The notes: generated from the letters alone by a model not told the origin. 64,000 bases of DNA from Patiria pectinifera (GCA_029964075.1 CM057146.1:7769501-7833500), one strand, 5' to 3'; shown: positions 45,013-58,200, counted from the first letter of the stretch. Numbers and translations are program-made.

Positions 45013-48000
45013 CTGTCAAGAGTGGGAAGAATGGAAAAGTGGTTCCCAATTTGTTTAAAGGGAAAATACAACATTTGCAAACATCAAAAAATAAAACTAC
45101 CAAATCATTTTGAAATACCTTGCTGGACTGTTAGTGAATGACAGTGTAAAGCATCCTGTAAAATCATGGCACCTGGTATACTGTCATTTTCAAGAAAAGT
45201 GGTATTTTTGTATCAATTTCCAACGCTGATTGGCCGATCAGCGTTGGAAAAAACTGTTTTTTTTTCTTCAAATACTGGCTCCAGTTGACCATCGCACTTG
45301 TTTGCAATTGATTACACACCTATGAACAGGTACAAGCCAGCTAGACTAGTTCCCTGACCTTACAATTCCCCAATATATATAAACTGCTCTGTTTCTTCTT
45401 AAATGGAGTCAGGGAACCAGACTACAGGAAAATGATTGTTTTTCTTGGTTTTTATAGCATTTTCGAACCCAAAACCTCAAAAAAGTCAGTGTAACTATAT
45501 TTGCTATATATTTCCAACCCCCCAATTCCATCCATTTCTGAAAATTACAGCAAAAGCAAATGATGTATATTCCCTTTAAAGGGAATACACATTTGCTTTT
45601 GCTGACATTTTCAGAAATAGATGGATTTGGGGGTTAGTATTTGTAGCAAATATTGTTTACACTGACTTGTTTCAAGTTTTGTGCTCGTAGATGCTTGAAA
45701 CACAAGAAAAACAGTAACGTTCCTGCAGTCTGGTTTCCTGACCCCACTTAAGATGAAACGGAGCAATTGATAGACGTCAGGGAATTGTAAGGTCAGGGAA
45801 CCGGTCTAGCTGGCTTGTTCCCATTCACAGGTGTGTAATCGATTGCAAACAAAATGCAGACTTACTAAATTGTAAATTTGGGGCAGTATTTGAAAAAAAA
45901 GGAATTATTTTTTTTTTTTACAAAAATACCGCTTTTCTTGAAAATGACAGCATACCAGGTGCCATGATTTTACAGGATGCTTTTAGGCCATCAGCCTCGG
46001 TCCAAAATTTTTTCCATAGGTATCAAATGAGCGGAATAATCATCATAGCGATTTTTGGCAAGGTATACACCTCAAGAGTTGGAAAATATGTGATAGCATT
46101 GCAGCGATGGCACCTTTTTGGGTATTATCACCCTTTTTTTCAAAATGTCCATCAAAATGCTTGTTACCACTCTAGGGGTGGTATACCTTGCGCATGCGCA
46201 CTATAATCATTTATGCCCTGATTTGATACTGACCAAACCCCCAGGCTGATGGCCTATTTAAGCCCTGTCCGCACTGGACTTTTTTTTGTCAAACTAACCG
46301 AGACTATGGGTACTTTTCCCATTTTAAGTCCAGTACGGACAGCCTAGGACGTTTTCCTCTCAGTTACTTTTCCCGAGTCCAGCGGTTACTTTTACTGGCC
46401 AACTGCTGCCCAGGAAAATTGACCAGGTGCCCAGGAAAACTGACCAGGTCACTTTTCCCGCGACGATAAGTCCAGTGCGGACAGTGCGAGTCGGTAAAAG
46501 CGGCTTGGGAAAGCGTACATCCGGCCCGAGCGCCCTGTTATGCATACAGAGAGCGCACGAACCTGCACGTGCAGTGGCCGAAAATTTTGTAGAAACACGC
46601 TGCCATGTATCATCAAGTCCAAGCAGTAAAATCTCGTTACAAATATATTTCAACGGAGAAATACATACACAGAAAAGAGAGATCACATTGTGGGAAATCA
46701 TTTGCAGAAATTCTCTTTCTCCACCGATGTTTGTTAGGTATTTTCTACGATCCAAATTCGTCATGTTACGCTGCTGTAGTCATGCACGGCGCATCATGGT
46801 CCGGTACCGTATGTAGGCCATAGTCACTGGTTCCGGTCCTACATCATAGCTTTGATTCTGTTAGTGATGGGAACCAACGAATACCGATGGCACTGCTGCC
46901 GCACGGAACATCGTACAGCGCACATAGCTCCATCATTATGCGTCAGAAATATAGGGTTTTTCGTCAAGATATAGCGTGTCAAGATGAAATAATATCGTGT
47001 TAACGATTATGTGGTGCATGCAAGTGGCGTGTGCATGTGTAATATGAATGTACGTATCGGCGGCTGAAAATGTGATCGGCAGTTTGTTTTCTGCATACGG
47101 TGAGTCATTATACTGACACAGTGACAGCTCGGTTAAATTCTCCCACGCGGTCTGGGTAAAATTTCCCGTGTGAAAAAGGCCAAGTGCGGACAGTGGTCAC
47201 ATTGGACCATTTCTCATTTTACCATCGTCTCGGTAAAACCGTCCAAAAAAAAAGAAGGCCAGTGCGGACACGGCTATAGACTGTCATTCACTAACATGAC
47301 TAACAGTAAGGTATTTCATAATACAAAGTTTACAAAGTTTTCGTTTTTTGATGTTTGCAAATGTTGTATACTCCCTTTAAGTACAAAGAAAGTTTATCTG
47401 ATTTACTGTAGTGTTTTGGTAGGATTTCAATGGATTTAGGCTTTAAAAAGCTGCCTTGCAAAAATAGTTTGGGGAGTCAACAGACCTTTGACCAATGGAC
47501 TCTGTGCATGACCAGTAGATGGGGCTTTGTGACACTTTAGAGATCTTCCCGAGAGGGACATATGGAGCATCAATTCCCCGCATGTGGCACAAAGAATGCA
47601 AGATCAATTACAATCTTATGCACGATCAAGTTTATTCTGAATCTTCTTCTTGTGAGCACCAGGCGTATGGTGGATATGCATTCAAGTCCCTCCTAACTCT
47701 CTTTCTGTTACCCAGAGATGCCACAGGGTCTGCTTGAGAAAAAAAACCCCCGGAACTGGGTCTGCTTGAACAATCCGGAATGGCTGCTTGAAAAAAACAC
47801 AGAACTTTTTCGTGTGTGAAAAAGCCACTCCGAGTCCTCTTGTCATCTTTATCTTGTAGCCAAGCCTAGTTCCATTTATTTTTTAAGTTTGCTTCTAAGT
47901 TCTATGGCCTTTAAGCTGCTGGTTCGTTCAATCACTTTGACTTTTGCCATATTCCTTATATTTCTCCTGCCTACCCGATAAATTATTGAGGCAGCCGTCG

Positions 48001-51000
48001 CTATTGCTATGTTGGTGTGCCATGAATTATGCATGACTTCACACCAGGAAATGCACAAAGCATGGAAGTTGGAGTTGTCATCAAGAACGCGGTGACCGAA
48101 GGGTCATCAACGATCGTATTATTGTACACGTACTTGAAACACAGAGGTCTGCAAATGTGGTAAAAAAAAAACTGCTCACCCAAAGAAAAACATGATCAGG
48201 CAGAGGAGCCAGGCTAGGGTCCCCGTGACGTAGGTCACCTGAGAGGTCACCTGATTGTGACAGTTGGGACACTGGCACTGGACAGGGAACTCCCGGAATG
48301 ACTGCTGAATGATAGTGGTGACAGCAGGCTGGGCGGTCACCACAGTGGAGCCTGCATGGTAACCCACCGTGCCCGGTGGTTGGTAACCTGGCTGGCCCTG
48401 TGGGGGGTAACCGGGCTGGCCTTGAGGGGGGTACCCAGGCTGGCCCTGTGGGGGGTACCCAGGCTGGCCCTGTGGGGGGTAACCCGGCTGGCCCTGTGGG
48501 GGGTATCCTGGCTGGCCCTGGGGCGGCGGGTAGCTGCCATCTGCAGTGAGACAAGAACAAAGACAAACGGTCAAGTAAACCCCTATTTCGGTTTCTGGTA
48601 CGTGCGCGCGTCGCTGTAGCCGTACACTTCGGCAAAATTAAAACAAAAAATGTTCAAAGTAAGATGATGTCTCAAAATCGCCAAACTCACTGGTTTGATT
48701 GGAATCCTGCTGCTGCACAATTTTAGATGGGGTTACGATCGAGTATATGCTTTATGTTGCCTTTCTATGCTCCCATATATTGTGCACTAAATTTAGTTGG
48801 GCACCATTTGTAGGCAGTGAATGTAATTTTGTAATTGTGTTTCTGGAAGCCAGAATGAGGGAGCAACGGTCGTGTATCTGTTACCTGTAAACGCTTTTTA
48901 ATTAGCTCAATTTGTAAGGGAGCAGACTAATGACCAGCCTGGCAGCTCATGCACGATGTCGCTTTGGTCGGACGCAAAGATCCTACATTACCATTTTTCT
49001 CTGATTTTTGAGTGACTATCCAAATTTCCCAAAGAAAGTCGGTCGAGATCGTAAGTGGGTGCAGAATTCTCAAGCCTTATGGCCTGAAGGATATTTTTGG
49101 GAGTTTAACATGTTTAAAGGGAATATACATCATTGGCTTTTGCTGTAATTTTCAGAAATGAACTATTTGAGGGGTTAGTATAATAGATCAAATATTGTTA
49201 CACTGACATGTTTCAAGTTTTGTGTTCGAAAATGCTGGAAAATCCAAGAAAAACAAAACTGTTCAAGAAGTCTGGTTCCCTGACTCCACTAAATATAAAA
49301 TGGATCAATTTACAGATGCCGGGAAATTGTAAGGTAAGGGTACCAGTCTAGCTGGCCTGCACCCGTTCATGAACATGTAACCAATAGCGAACAAAATTTG
49401 GACTGAAATAATGGTGAATTTGGAGCAGTAGTTGAAAAATAGTTAGATTTTTCCAACGGTGGTCGGCCGACCACCGCTGGAAATTTTTACAAAAATACCA
49501 TTTTCTTGAAAAAGACTTCACACCAGGTGCCATAATTTTACAGGATGCTTTAGACTGTTATTTACCAACATCCTACATGTATTAAGGTATTTCATAAAAA
49601 CTTGGCAGTTTTATTTTTCGATGTTTGCAAATGTTGTATATTCCCTTTAAAGAAGAAAAAAAAAGTAGGAAAAAAACAACCCCGCGTCGCCGCACCACTT
49701 TTAGGGCCAGCTCCTAAACCTCTGACAACAGATGCTGTAGGTTCAGTACCAATTTCTGCCAACCCCTGCTCTAGTCTAAACACAGCTTGGAAACATCTCA
49801 CTGCTGATTTAGAGTCTGAAAACACCTGTGCATTCAATGGTCAACTGACCTAAGACGTAGGGGTCAATTTAATTTAAATACTCATGTGCACAGCACTCTA
49901 AACTCCATGGCAGTTCCAAACACTACTAGGTGTGCGCATTTATGGGTATTTTGGAAGCCAGGTACCCAATTACAAAAAAAACCACCCGGGTACCCGTTAA
50001 AGAAACCCGACCCCAAAGTTTAAATCTCAGAGGTTCCTTTTGCGCATGTTCATGAAGGTCTGCACTATAAATGCTGCCACATCAGTGATTAATACAGCAA
50101 GATGGTGAGCTCTGCTTTTCGGTGTAAACTGCAAATTCGCGAGTGACATCAATTTAAAATATACATTGTATTTTGCTTTCCTATGTAGCTGGTTTCATGT
50201 TGAAAATCCCAACAAATGACCATGAAAACCTTTCGCTTTCATCATCTGAAAAGTTACTATGTAGTTTGTAAAATTGGCTAGGGGTACTCTATTCCATACT
50301 TGAGTTTTTCATCAATCCAAGTCTTTCATCAATCCAAGACACCCTCATTCACTCACATTCCGTCACCTTCCTGCCCACACTCAAGCTCTTTTTCACTCAC
50401 CCTCCCGTAGATTCCCCCGACTTTGGAACGCTTTACCCTCCCATATCAAGGACTCTGCTGTCACCAACTCACTCCCTGTCTTTCTTAGAGATCTCAAACA
50501 GTCATTCTTCCCAGGAATAATGTAATTGATCCCATTTATTGTGCCATCACGAATCTGTTCATGTGCATGGGGGGCCACGTTTTTCGGTGATGTTGTGGGT
50601 TTTTCACATTGGTTGGTCCCAGTTAAAATATGGGCGGGAATGCATACCTGCGGGTAACAGTATTTAAGTTTACTTTTGCTTTCCCCGACCCACATATTTT
50701 TGTTTGTGTAATTTGTGTGTTTTTTATTATATTTGTTTTTGTTTATGTCTTGTATTTGTTGATGGCCCCATCCTGTTATTTGTTTTATCTCGTTTGTATA
50801 ATTTAGTTTAATTATTTTGTTTTCTGGTCATACTTTTTTTTCTCATTTGATTGTTTATGCCTTTGTATTTTTGTGATATGTTGTAAGTTTGAAATGTCGT
50901 TTGGGTCGAATAAAAAAAATAAATAATAATAATAGTCGAGTACCCGGTTCCGCTGCACAGCCCTAAACACTACACAATTTTGAAATATCAAATAAATCTA

Positions 51001-54000
51001 ATTCTGTAAGATATAATTTTATAACAACGTGTGGCCATTAGATTTGATTGGCAATTTTATTTGCAGGAACTGCTGTCCACCGCAACTGTAATTATTTGTA
51101 GCAATTACACAAAGAAAAAACATCTCCCTACATTTTTTAACTCTTTGATGGAAAACTAATTGAATTGTACGAGGCCTTCACCTACAGGTCATCAAAGCAA
51201 GAATCTATTGAAACAATCGCCCTTTTCATAGAGCTCGTAAAACTGAAATACATGTAAAGGGCAATTCTATGGTTACTCACGTTTCATTTTCGTAACGTGA
51301 GTAACCGATTTTGTGCGTCTTGTTTATCATACATAACACATTTTTCTGGATGTCATCTTTGGTGCTTAGGTAGGTCTAGGTCTACTCTATCTACCATGGG
51401 GATAACAGTTATTAAACCTTTTCAGTAAGGTAATTACAGCCCAAGGAAACTCAAAAGTACATCAAAAATGTAACGTGAGTAACAGTGGAATTGCCCTAAA
51501 GTACATGTACTATCCTTGACTACCCTAGCATAAAATTGTGCAGGGAGGTACCGTTATACATGTATTTAGGACATTTAAGTACCGGTAACAATCACCATGA
51601 TCACGTACGTTTTTACTCTATATGTAAATGTGTTACTGTGTGTCTATGTTGCTGGTTTAAAAAATTAAGCCTAGTAGTAGTACATGTACACACATTTTCA
51701 GTTTCAAAACTATTAAATGTTGGTGTGTCATTGCACAACTACATGTATTACAATTTCCACACTTGCTAGTTTAAAACTCTCTGGACTAGCATGCAATACA
51801 GAAGGCACATACATTTATATTTATTCGGAAAAATCTGACGGAAATGAAAGCATCCGATGCATTACATTTTAAATCAGGCTGAGCAGTTAAGAGGGCCATG
51901 TAACAGGATATGTAATTAATGGGCATCATGTTCCATGTGATCTCTCCAAGAAGAAAGTGACTTGTGGATTTCAATTCAATTCCGTGCTTGTGAGGAATTT
52001 TTCTCTGTCAAGTGGTTGAGAAAATGTATTTTGTTGCATTTTGGTTGCCTCAATATTTCCTTTGAAACTTGACCCTAATTATATGTAGACATTTGTATGC
52101 AAAATTCTAACAACCAATATTATTGTAATTGTCTTGAAAAAAAAAAAAATTGTGATTTGATAATTCTTCATATTTTACAAAACCATAAAAAAGGGGGACA
52201 GGAAACAATTGCAGTATTCACTCAAACTGCATACAAACTATAAAAAACATGAAACTGCATAATAAAAGTAAATTATTGTAAGAAAGGCAATGGCATAAAT
52301 TGGCACAAGTGTTCAGAATGAATCATTATTCGTGACAAAATAACAAATAAGAGAGTGTGGGAAATATGAATTTTCAAGTACATCTACACATCATGATCAA
52401 CATATTTTTCCTCTAGCCAAATTAATTAATCATCAGGATTCATAGCAATAATGTACATGTCGTCACCGTATCATGAGCAAAAAGTGATCAGTTTAAAGGT
52501 ATAGTCCATCATTTGTCATTTGTGCGTTTTGTTCGTTTGAAGCAACAAAAGTGCTCAAGATCTAAACAAGGGTACTGAACAACTAACCTGATGAAGTTTC
52601 AGCTCAGCTTTTGTTAGCTGTATATTTCGAGAAAAACAATATTCTAGGATCTCGATTTCGAATCAAAAGTTGCTGAATCATGTTTTGAATTGGGCCTGAA
52701 TCCAGCGTTCGAGACATGTTCTCACTGAGCCGATTGCAGCTACGCGATGTCACGCACTGATCCGACGAATTATAGCAACCGAGGGCGCGTGTGCGTCGTG
52801 CCAATGCTTGCGCGTGCTTTTTAAGCAGCACCGTTGGAAAGGCCTTGTTTTGTTGATTTCTTCAAAATGACAGCTTGCCAGAAAGAATAGTTTCACAGGG
52901 AGTTTAGTCCCCTTACTATCTTGCAACCACGTATCTTTTTCAACAACAACAATTACACCAGTTACTTTTTGGATAGCTGCAAATGATGGACTCTGGCTTT
53001 AACAAGGACCACATCACCCAGTTGTCTGCTTTCTGTTAACGGCCCAGACACGACGGGTTGCAAGCAACACATGGCTGATGCTTCAAACATCAAGAACAGA
53101 TCATTTCTGATCCTAACAACCATAGCTTAACTAGCTTGCAGGCAAGCAGGCTGGTGCCATTGATTATGCCCGTAAGACACTCCGGGTATAAGTATACACG
53201 AAGGTTCCATGCTGTCTCGTATGTCATCTTGTCACTTGTGGGCATGCAATCATTCACATTTATGGGATTTTGTGTGGTCAATGCAGGCAATCAATTCTTA
53301 CATTGTATATGGAAACAGGAATACATTTGGTATTTCAATTAGGATAAATTAGATGCTACAAAAAAGTACAAATGTACATTTACCGGTAGTTCTAAAAAAA
53401 TTACAGGTACATTTGTGTACATGTATTGAAGTACAAGTGTTTCAGAAATTTAATGGTACCGGTACATGTATTTTGCCAACAGTGAGAAAAACATGTTACA
53501 CGATGTACATGTACACTGCAGGACAAGCGACAAAAGTACCTGTATGCCTGATGACGCACTAACTTTTAGACAGACAAGGCGTTTTCATATTCTTCTAAAC
53601 GCTTCAGCGCACATCAAACCACTATTCTCTATGGACTGTACTGTACAACGAACAAACTGTGTACAAACGGTACATGTGTACAAACTGTACATGTATGTAC
53701 ACAAAATGAATAATACAACTGTATGTCTCCCTGCATAATGGCAATTACACTGGTCGCCATGCAGTGGTGAACGAATCTTCAGTGTATAGGGCTCATAACA
53801 GTATTGATATGTACACTACCGTTACATGTACATGTAGGTTACAGTTTAGGTGTACAAAATAAATGTAATGAGCTGGTACATGTACACGTACGGTACACAA
53901 CTACAAGCTATTTAGTGAACTTTAACCAGTTCCCGTCGGAGGACGTGATAACACGCACTGGCTGTTTTTATACACAGGCACGGCTGACGGGTTAAAACGC

Positions 54001-56532
54001 TAAGATTGCCTCGATTCGCCTCTGGGTGACGTCTAAACACGCTAATCCACACCAGTCTTTTGTACACACACACACAAAGTCCGTGAAGTCTGTGGAGGTG
54101 GACTGTGTGTTGATCTTGAATTGGCCGTTGTACACAGCCTATTGTTCTACAATTTATGCTCCAGTGCACAACCCAGACTCCCGGAGTATTGAAACATATG
54201 AGGTTTCGGCAAAAAAATCTTAGAAATGACTCTTGTGAATCAGTATTTGTGGCATTTGGCTGTATATCAGAAGTTGGCTAAAATACTGATAATGCCCCTT
54301 TTCCTTCCCCAACCAAAAAAGGTTTTTTGTAAGTTGCATTTTTTCAGTTAGCCAAAGGCTTACTGTTTACAATTTCTTATGTCAATGGATATAGCGAGGC
54401 ATTATGGGGCCCAACTGGGAAAAAATGCAAAGGATGTTTCGGATACTATATGTGCACCCCCATGATATTCTGATTCCCCCCTCCCTGTGCCCCCCCCCAC
54501 TACAAAATCTAGGTACAGTAGCTACGCCAAAGAGTGGTTACAGTGTTGGACTCACGTACATGTACATATGTACGATGGTACATGTATGTGGGTTTGAATC
54601 CTGTCAGGAGCATGGTGTTTGTGCCCTTGGGCAAGACACAAAAGCGCCACTTTATAAATGATGGTTGTGTGGACATTTATGCTACTTTTAAATGCTTAAA
54701 TGTCCAATTAACATACTTTTGTTTCAAATGCGTTTCGTAGCTCAATTGGGCGCATTCCAGCCCATAATGTCCCTGTAAGCTACACATACAGATTGTGAAG
54801 CTTTCTTTTTGTACTGTGGGCAATGGTGGGTATAAATCATCTTTGTGAGCAATATCTCAAACACGACCATTGGATGATCACAGTTACTGACATGCATGAT
54901 TAAATTCCAATAAGTGATGCTACCGGTATCAGTCATGCACCATTAATGCAAGTTTACTCATCTAAAATCATTGGCGTGTGAGTGCGATCCAATCTCCTAT
55001 TGCTCCTAAGCACATCATTTTACCCAAGCAGCGGGAATGATAACCGGTAAAAGTACAGCAAACAAAAGGCTCCATTAAGATGCCAAAGTTTCTCCCAATA
55101 GGATGTAGTGTCTGGAGTCAAATCGAGTCAATGACCTGATGGGGCTCGAGTCAGTCAAGTCGCCAAAAATTGTGACTCAAGTCGGGCTCGAGTTGACATG
55201 GTTGAGTCATCGACTCGCATCATCACAAGTCTGCAATGCAACGGGACGAACATGTTCAATAAAACGGTCTTATCAGTGAAATAAAAAATGGTTGTCAAAG
55301 CAACTCTTTAAGCTGGCTATGGAATCTGAGCAGGAATAATAAAGGAGTGTCGTTTTGAGTGCATGAGAGTTGCTCTATATCATTGCATGTGGACACACAT
55401 CACACTTGCAGTGGTTCATTATGTTCATACAATTGGCATGATTATGGTCCGACTACTGTTTGAAGATGTTCGAGTTTGGTGGCCATGGCATTCAAATGTG
55501 TACATAATGGGGTTTAAAATCTACAACCTATTGACTGCAATTTCGTTGCTCTACTAACTGAGCTTTCCAGCCCTATGTTGGTGGTTCCCCAATTTGTCAA
55601 TGTCTTTGTTCAAGGGGCGCTTGTCAGAAGCCATATAAACTTGTATACCATGTAGCCAGGGATCACGTCCAAATTTTGTCACGATGCTACATGTAGCAAC
55701 TTTAGCACTACTGCGTACCTGGGAAATTGGGGATCACTCTGAGAGGATACAGCTTTTTATTACAAATTTTCAAATACATGTAAACCACAAAGAGGAGTTG
55801 ACTAGATGTATATATAATTAGTTTCCCTTTGTGGTTAAGTTGAAAAACTCATTGAACACTCATTGAACAGAGGCAACCGCAGACTCTGATATCCGAGAAT
55901 CTTATTACATTGGGTACGCTTCAACAAAAGTTTTGATTAACCCTAACCTTTCCAAATCCTTCCAAATCCTCTTTGCAAAATAGAAGATTGTGCAGGATTG
56001 AGGCTATATGGCAAAATATGTCGCTGATTTTGGAGGATGCACTGTGTCAAGGTCTTGGGCCGGACCTTGTGTAATTGTTTATGCCCAGCCGTGCATGTAT
56101 TTAGCCTATATTTGAAATCCTCCACACTGCTCAAGGATGTCAATGGCTCTGCCTCAACATATGGACAGTGATTGCTGGAGGATTTTGCAAGATTGAGGCG
56201 GTCACCCCTCCAAGGACCACAATCAAGAAGTAACAGATGATTTAACGGAGGATTGAGGCTACATGCAATTTTTACATGGAGGCAGTTGGAGGATTTTGCA
56301 GGATTGAGGCTGCATCCTAGCAAAAATCCCTAGGGATTTAGGGTTACAATGTACTTTCAAGTCAAATTGTGTCAATGCAAGTCAACCTACAATTGTAATA
56401 CAATACACGTACTGAGGTTTGCAACAGTAAGAAATTATCCAAGTGGTAGTACTAACCAGGTGCCTTGTATTCTGTAGGATAAGGGGGCGGTGGTTGCTCG
56501 CTGCCTGGTGGTGGCTGTACTGGATCACTCAT
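44907..56532 (-). CDS. LITAF: LITAF-domain protein (3 coding exons, complete)
   Basis: Homologue of LITAF/CDIP1, small endosomal/lysosomal membrane proteins that bind zinc and dip a hydrophobic stretch into the cytosolic leaflet (established). Joining 56532-56457, 48540-48180 and 45012-44907 gives 543 bp: 180 aa plus stop, phases 1 and 2 matching. Residues 1-25 are Pro-rich with PPPPYP, a possible WW-domain ligand (NEDD4/ITCH in relatives). Residues about 26-80 hold six GQPGYPPQ-type repeats. Then CQCPNCHNQV, the hydrophobic segment TGTLAWLLCLIMFFFGLW and CCFIPFCIDSC. The end carries HNCPVCKY and TFNRM. CPNC and CPVC make the split zinc site. The first intron (7.9 kb) and second (3.2 kb) hold MITEs. 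LITAF and CDIP1 cannot be told apart with confidence. Confidence 0.93.
45984..46256. mobile_element. MITE with TAGGCCATCAGCCT ends
   Basis: TAGGCCATCAGCCT at the left and AGGCTGATGGCCTA at the right. Lies within the right unit of the dimeric MITE. Confidence 0.8.
46261..47275. mobile_element. 1.0-kb element with AGCC(C/G)TGTCCGCACTGG ends
   Basis: AGCCCTGTCCGCACTGG at the left and CCAGTGCGGACACGGCT at the right, with subterminal GTGCGGACAG-like repeats (near 46330, 46475 and 47190). No transposase frame found. Confidence 0.7.
48180..48540 (-). CDS. LITAF: LITAF gene, repeat and first-half LITAF-domain exon (361 bp)
   Basis: The acceptor ends CTCACTGCAG and the donor is GTGAGC. It encodes the GQPGYPPQ repeats, a linker (QPPGTVGYHAGSTVVTAQ), the first CxxC (CPNC) and most of the hydrophobic stretch. 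The 184-codon and other frames on either strand are shadows of the repeat. Confidence 0.93.
48362..48535 (-). repeat. 24-bp coding minisatellite in the LITAF gene
   Basis: Six in-frame copies of a 24-bp unit (plus strand GGCTGGCCCTGTGGGGGGTA type) encode GQPGYPPQ. Copies differ at few bases, so length variation between alleles is likely. Confidence 0.85.
49113..49651. mobile_element. Monomer of the TTTAAAGGGAATA-ended MITE
   Basis: TTTAAAGGGAATATAC at the left and GTATATTCCCTTTAAA at the right; TTAA could be the target. It reads through at CAGGATGCTTTAGACTGT, the empty site for the insertions at 45984-47275. An inner hairpin GGTGGTCGGCCGACCACC lies near 49460. Confidence 0.8.
50371..50936 (+). 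pseudogene. LINE (CR1/L2/jockey-type) 3' fragment
   Basis: The plus frame PRLWNALPSHIKDSAV ... FLRDLKQSF at 50415-50520 is the usual C-terminal signature of non-LTR reverse transcriptases. A non-coding tail follows, ending in an AATAAATAATAATAATA tract. 5'-truncated and inactive. Confidence 0.75.
51258..51497. mobile_element. MITE with AGGGCAATTC...GTTACTCACG TIRs
   Basis: AGGGCAATTCTATGGTTACT at the left and AGTAACAGTGGAATTGCCCT at the right. The interior also has GTAACGTGAGTAACC. Confidence 0.75.
51498..53379. other. LITAF intron 1, nothing identified
   Basis: AT-rich; no coding frame with features and no element ends recognised. Confidence 0.4.
53380..53900. repeat. ACATGTAC-rich tract
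   Basis: Very dense GTACATGTA / TGTACATGT words, often overlapping and self-complementary. Short frames here are spurious. Confidence 0.6.
54525..54700 (+). mobile_element. tRNA-derived SINE
   Basis: A-box-like TGGTTACAGTG at about 54536, B-box GGTTTGAATCC near 54592, then GTGCCCTTGGGCAAGACAC, a sequence widespread in animal SINEs next to their tRNA part. ACATGTACAT has expanded inside it. Confidence 0.6.
54701..55930. other. LITAF intron 1, nothing identified except GAGTC-rich tract
   Basis: At 55090-55220 there are repeated GAGTCAAGTCGAGTC-like words as at 12850-12950. No exons seen. Confidence 0.4.
55931..56336. repeat. Element with repeated GGAGGATTTTGCAGGATTGAGGC
   Basis: AGGATTGAGGCT recurs near 55995, 56190, 56255 and 56300. 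The edges GATTAACCCTAACC and GGATTTAGGGTTAC are inverted, suggesting a MITE with TTAACCCTAA-like ends. Confidence 0.5.
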
Positions 56533-56545
56533 GGTTACACCTGGC
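56457..56545 (-). CDS. LITAF: LITAF gene, first coding exon
   Basis: The acceptor TTTTCCACCCAG precedes GCCAGGTGTAACC and the ATG at 56532, so at least one 5'UTR exon lies upstream (position unknown). It codes MSDPVQPPPGSEQPPPPYPT and ends AAG GCA CCT G before donor GTTAGT. Bases 56533-56545 are 5'UTR. Confidence 0.88.
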
Positions 56546-56739
56546 CTGGGTGGAAAAGTTATAAATGAAGTTACAGTAATGACGTACAGGGTGAGTAAAA
56601 AAAACCCCGAAACCCAAATGTCGGGACCATTGTTTTAGTGAAGTTCTAAATGTAGCACTTTCAAAATCTAGGATATGAAAGCCCAATTTATAACCTTTCT
56701 TTTAGTACAAGAATCATTCAAATGGTACGTCCCACTATG

Positions 56740-57885
56740 TCAGTGTATCCTGCGCATGATGGGACATATCTCCAATGAAATGCCTCCGGAGACTATGCGC
56801 CTATCAATTGTTTCCCCCCTTGTTACATTCTCATCAGCTGCACGCGCGTAATCAAGCGCGCCTCTTCCCTTTGGAAAAACACATTAAACAAGAAGGGCGT
56901 AATTTACTAATATACTAATATATTTACTAATTGATTTTAGCTAATTAACCACTGAGGTAATTCTAATTACTGGGTTCAAATTAAAGTTTACCTATCAAAG
57001 AATTATGTGAAGGCTTCCTTATTGCATAAGTTGGTGCAAAGCACATGTAGTAGTTTTTGCAGTATAGGAGAATCTTCTCTTGCGATTATCTCGAAAACGT
57101 TTTTTTTTCATGTTTTTCTTCAAAATCGACATGCCGGTCCCTTCGTGAAAATGGTGAAGATGTGTGTCCTCGATTAACACCATCAACACGCAAATACACA
57201 CACATTCACCATTTCTTCTTTATATTGTAGCGGTGATAATTACTAAATTAGAGGGCAGTGTTTTTTATTGTTTGAGGGAAATTTTTGGCGAAGAAGGAAG
57301 GGAAAAAAGGTTAATGGGCGAGGTTGATGAGAAACAGATGTACCGTAGTTCTGTACATGAGCTTTCCATGTTTTTCATAAATACGGTACAGTAACTTTAA
57401 ACAGCTAAAATCATGATTGAGGTAAGAAAACTGATTGAGACATCTGCTTGTACAGTCAAGAGCGAAATGAAATACTCCAGAAAAGCATACTTGAGTCCCG
57501 ACTTTCGGGAAGCCAAAAATCTCAAATTTCTTGATTTTTTTCAAGAAACTATCCTATAGTATTATGTGGCAGTGTAAATTACAATATATTTTAATGATTG
57601 GTGGACATAGAAAAGTCGTCTGCTGTGATCAGTCATGTCTCCCGAAGTCTCATACATGATGTGAACGGATTTTCTGACGAGTAACGGGCGCATGACGCTC
57701 TCCATACGGCTGTTTTACGTATGATGAAAAAATAGTAGCGAAAAAGTGAATAAAAACACTTTTCCACTCCTTTGATGAAATTAGATTTTCATATGTTAAA
57801 TAGTGATATTTCCTTAGCGTGTTAGCATAAAAATAAACTCTATTGCAATTTGTTCTAGGTCAGGCCCTGTTTTGTTCTATATTGA
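56740..57885. other. Upstream flank of the LITAF coding exons
   Basis: No coding exon recognised. A 5'UTR exon and promoter are expected somewhere upstream but could not be located. Confidence 0.35.
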
Positions 57886-57889
57886 CCGG

Positions 57890-58200
57890 ACTAATGTCAC
57901 CGTGCATGGTACGGCCACGTTGACCGACCGGGGTTGGGATAAGTGGGCGCACACAGGCCTGGCAAAAAACGATGCCCATCGTGCACGGTACAGGCTACAG
58001 CCACGTTGACCGGGGATAAGTGCGCGCACAGGGCTGGCAAAAACGATGTCACCATGCACGGTACAGACAACTTGACTAGCAAGTGGGCACACAGGCCCGG
58101 CAAAAACGATGCCACCGTGTACGGTACGGCCATGTTGACCGGGGATAAGTGCGCGCACAGGCCCGGCAAAAACGAACGATGTGCACGGACAATCACGCTG
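57890..58200. repeat. Tandem repeat, four to five units of about 60-77 bp
   Basis: Each unit has ACGGTAC, GTTGACCGGGGATAAGTG, CGCACAGGC and GGCAAAAACGATG. Open frames through it are artefacts of the repeat. Confidence 0.85.

Larger units (their letters stand above)
45054..47380. mobile_element. Tail-to-tail dimer of a TTTAAAGGGAATA-ended MITE
   Basis: The left unit runs 45054 to about 45578 and the right unit from there to 47380 in opposite orientation, joined at TCCCTTTAAAGGGA (45571-45584). The right unit is interrupted by 45984-47275. A monomer at 49113-49651 has the same ends and interior (TCAGGGAATTGTAAGGTCAG, TTTACAGGATGCTTT). Confidence 0.85.

Noticed and set aside
48081-48635. 184-codon minus frame and 132-codon neighbour as separate genes
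   Set aside because: Only the frame with CPNC and the splice sites is coding; the other is the same 24-bp repeat read in another frame.
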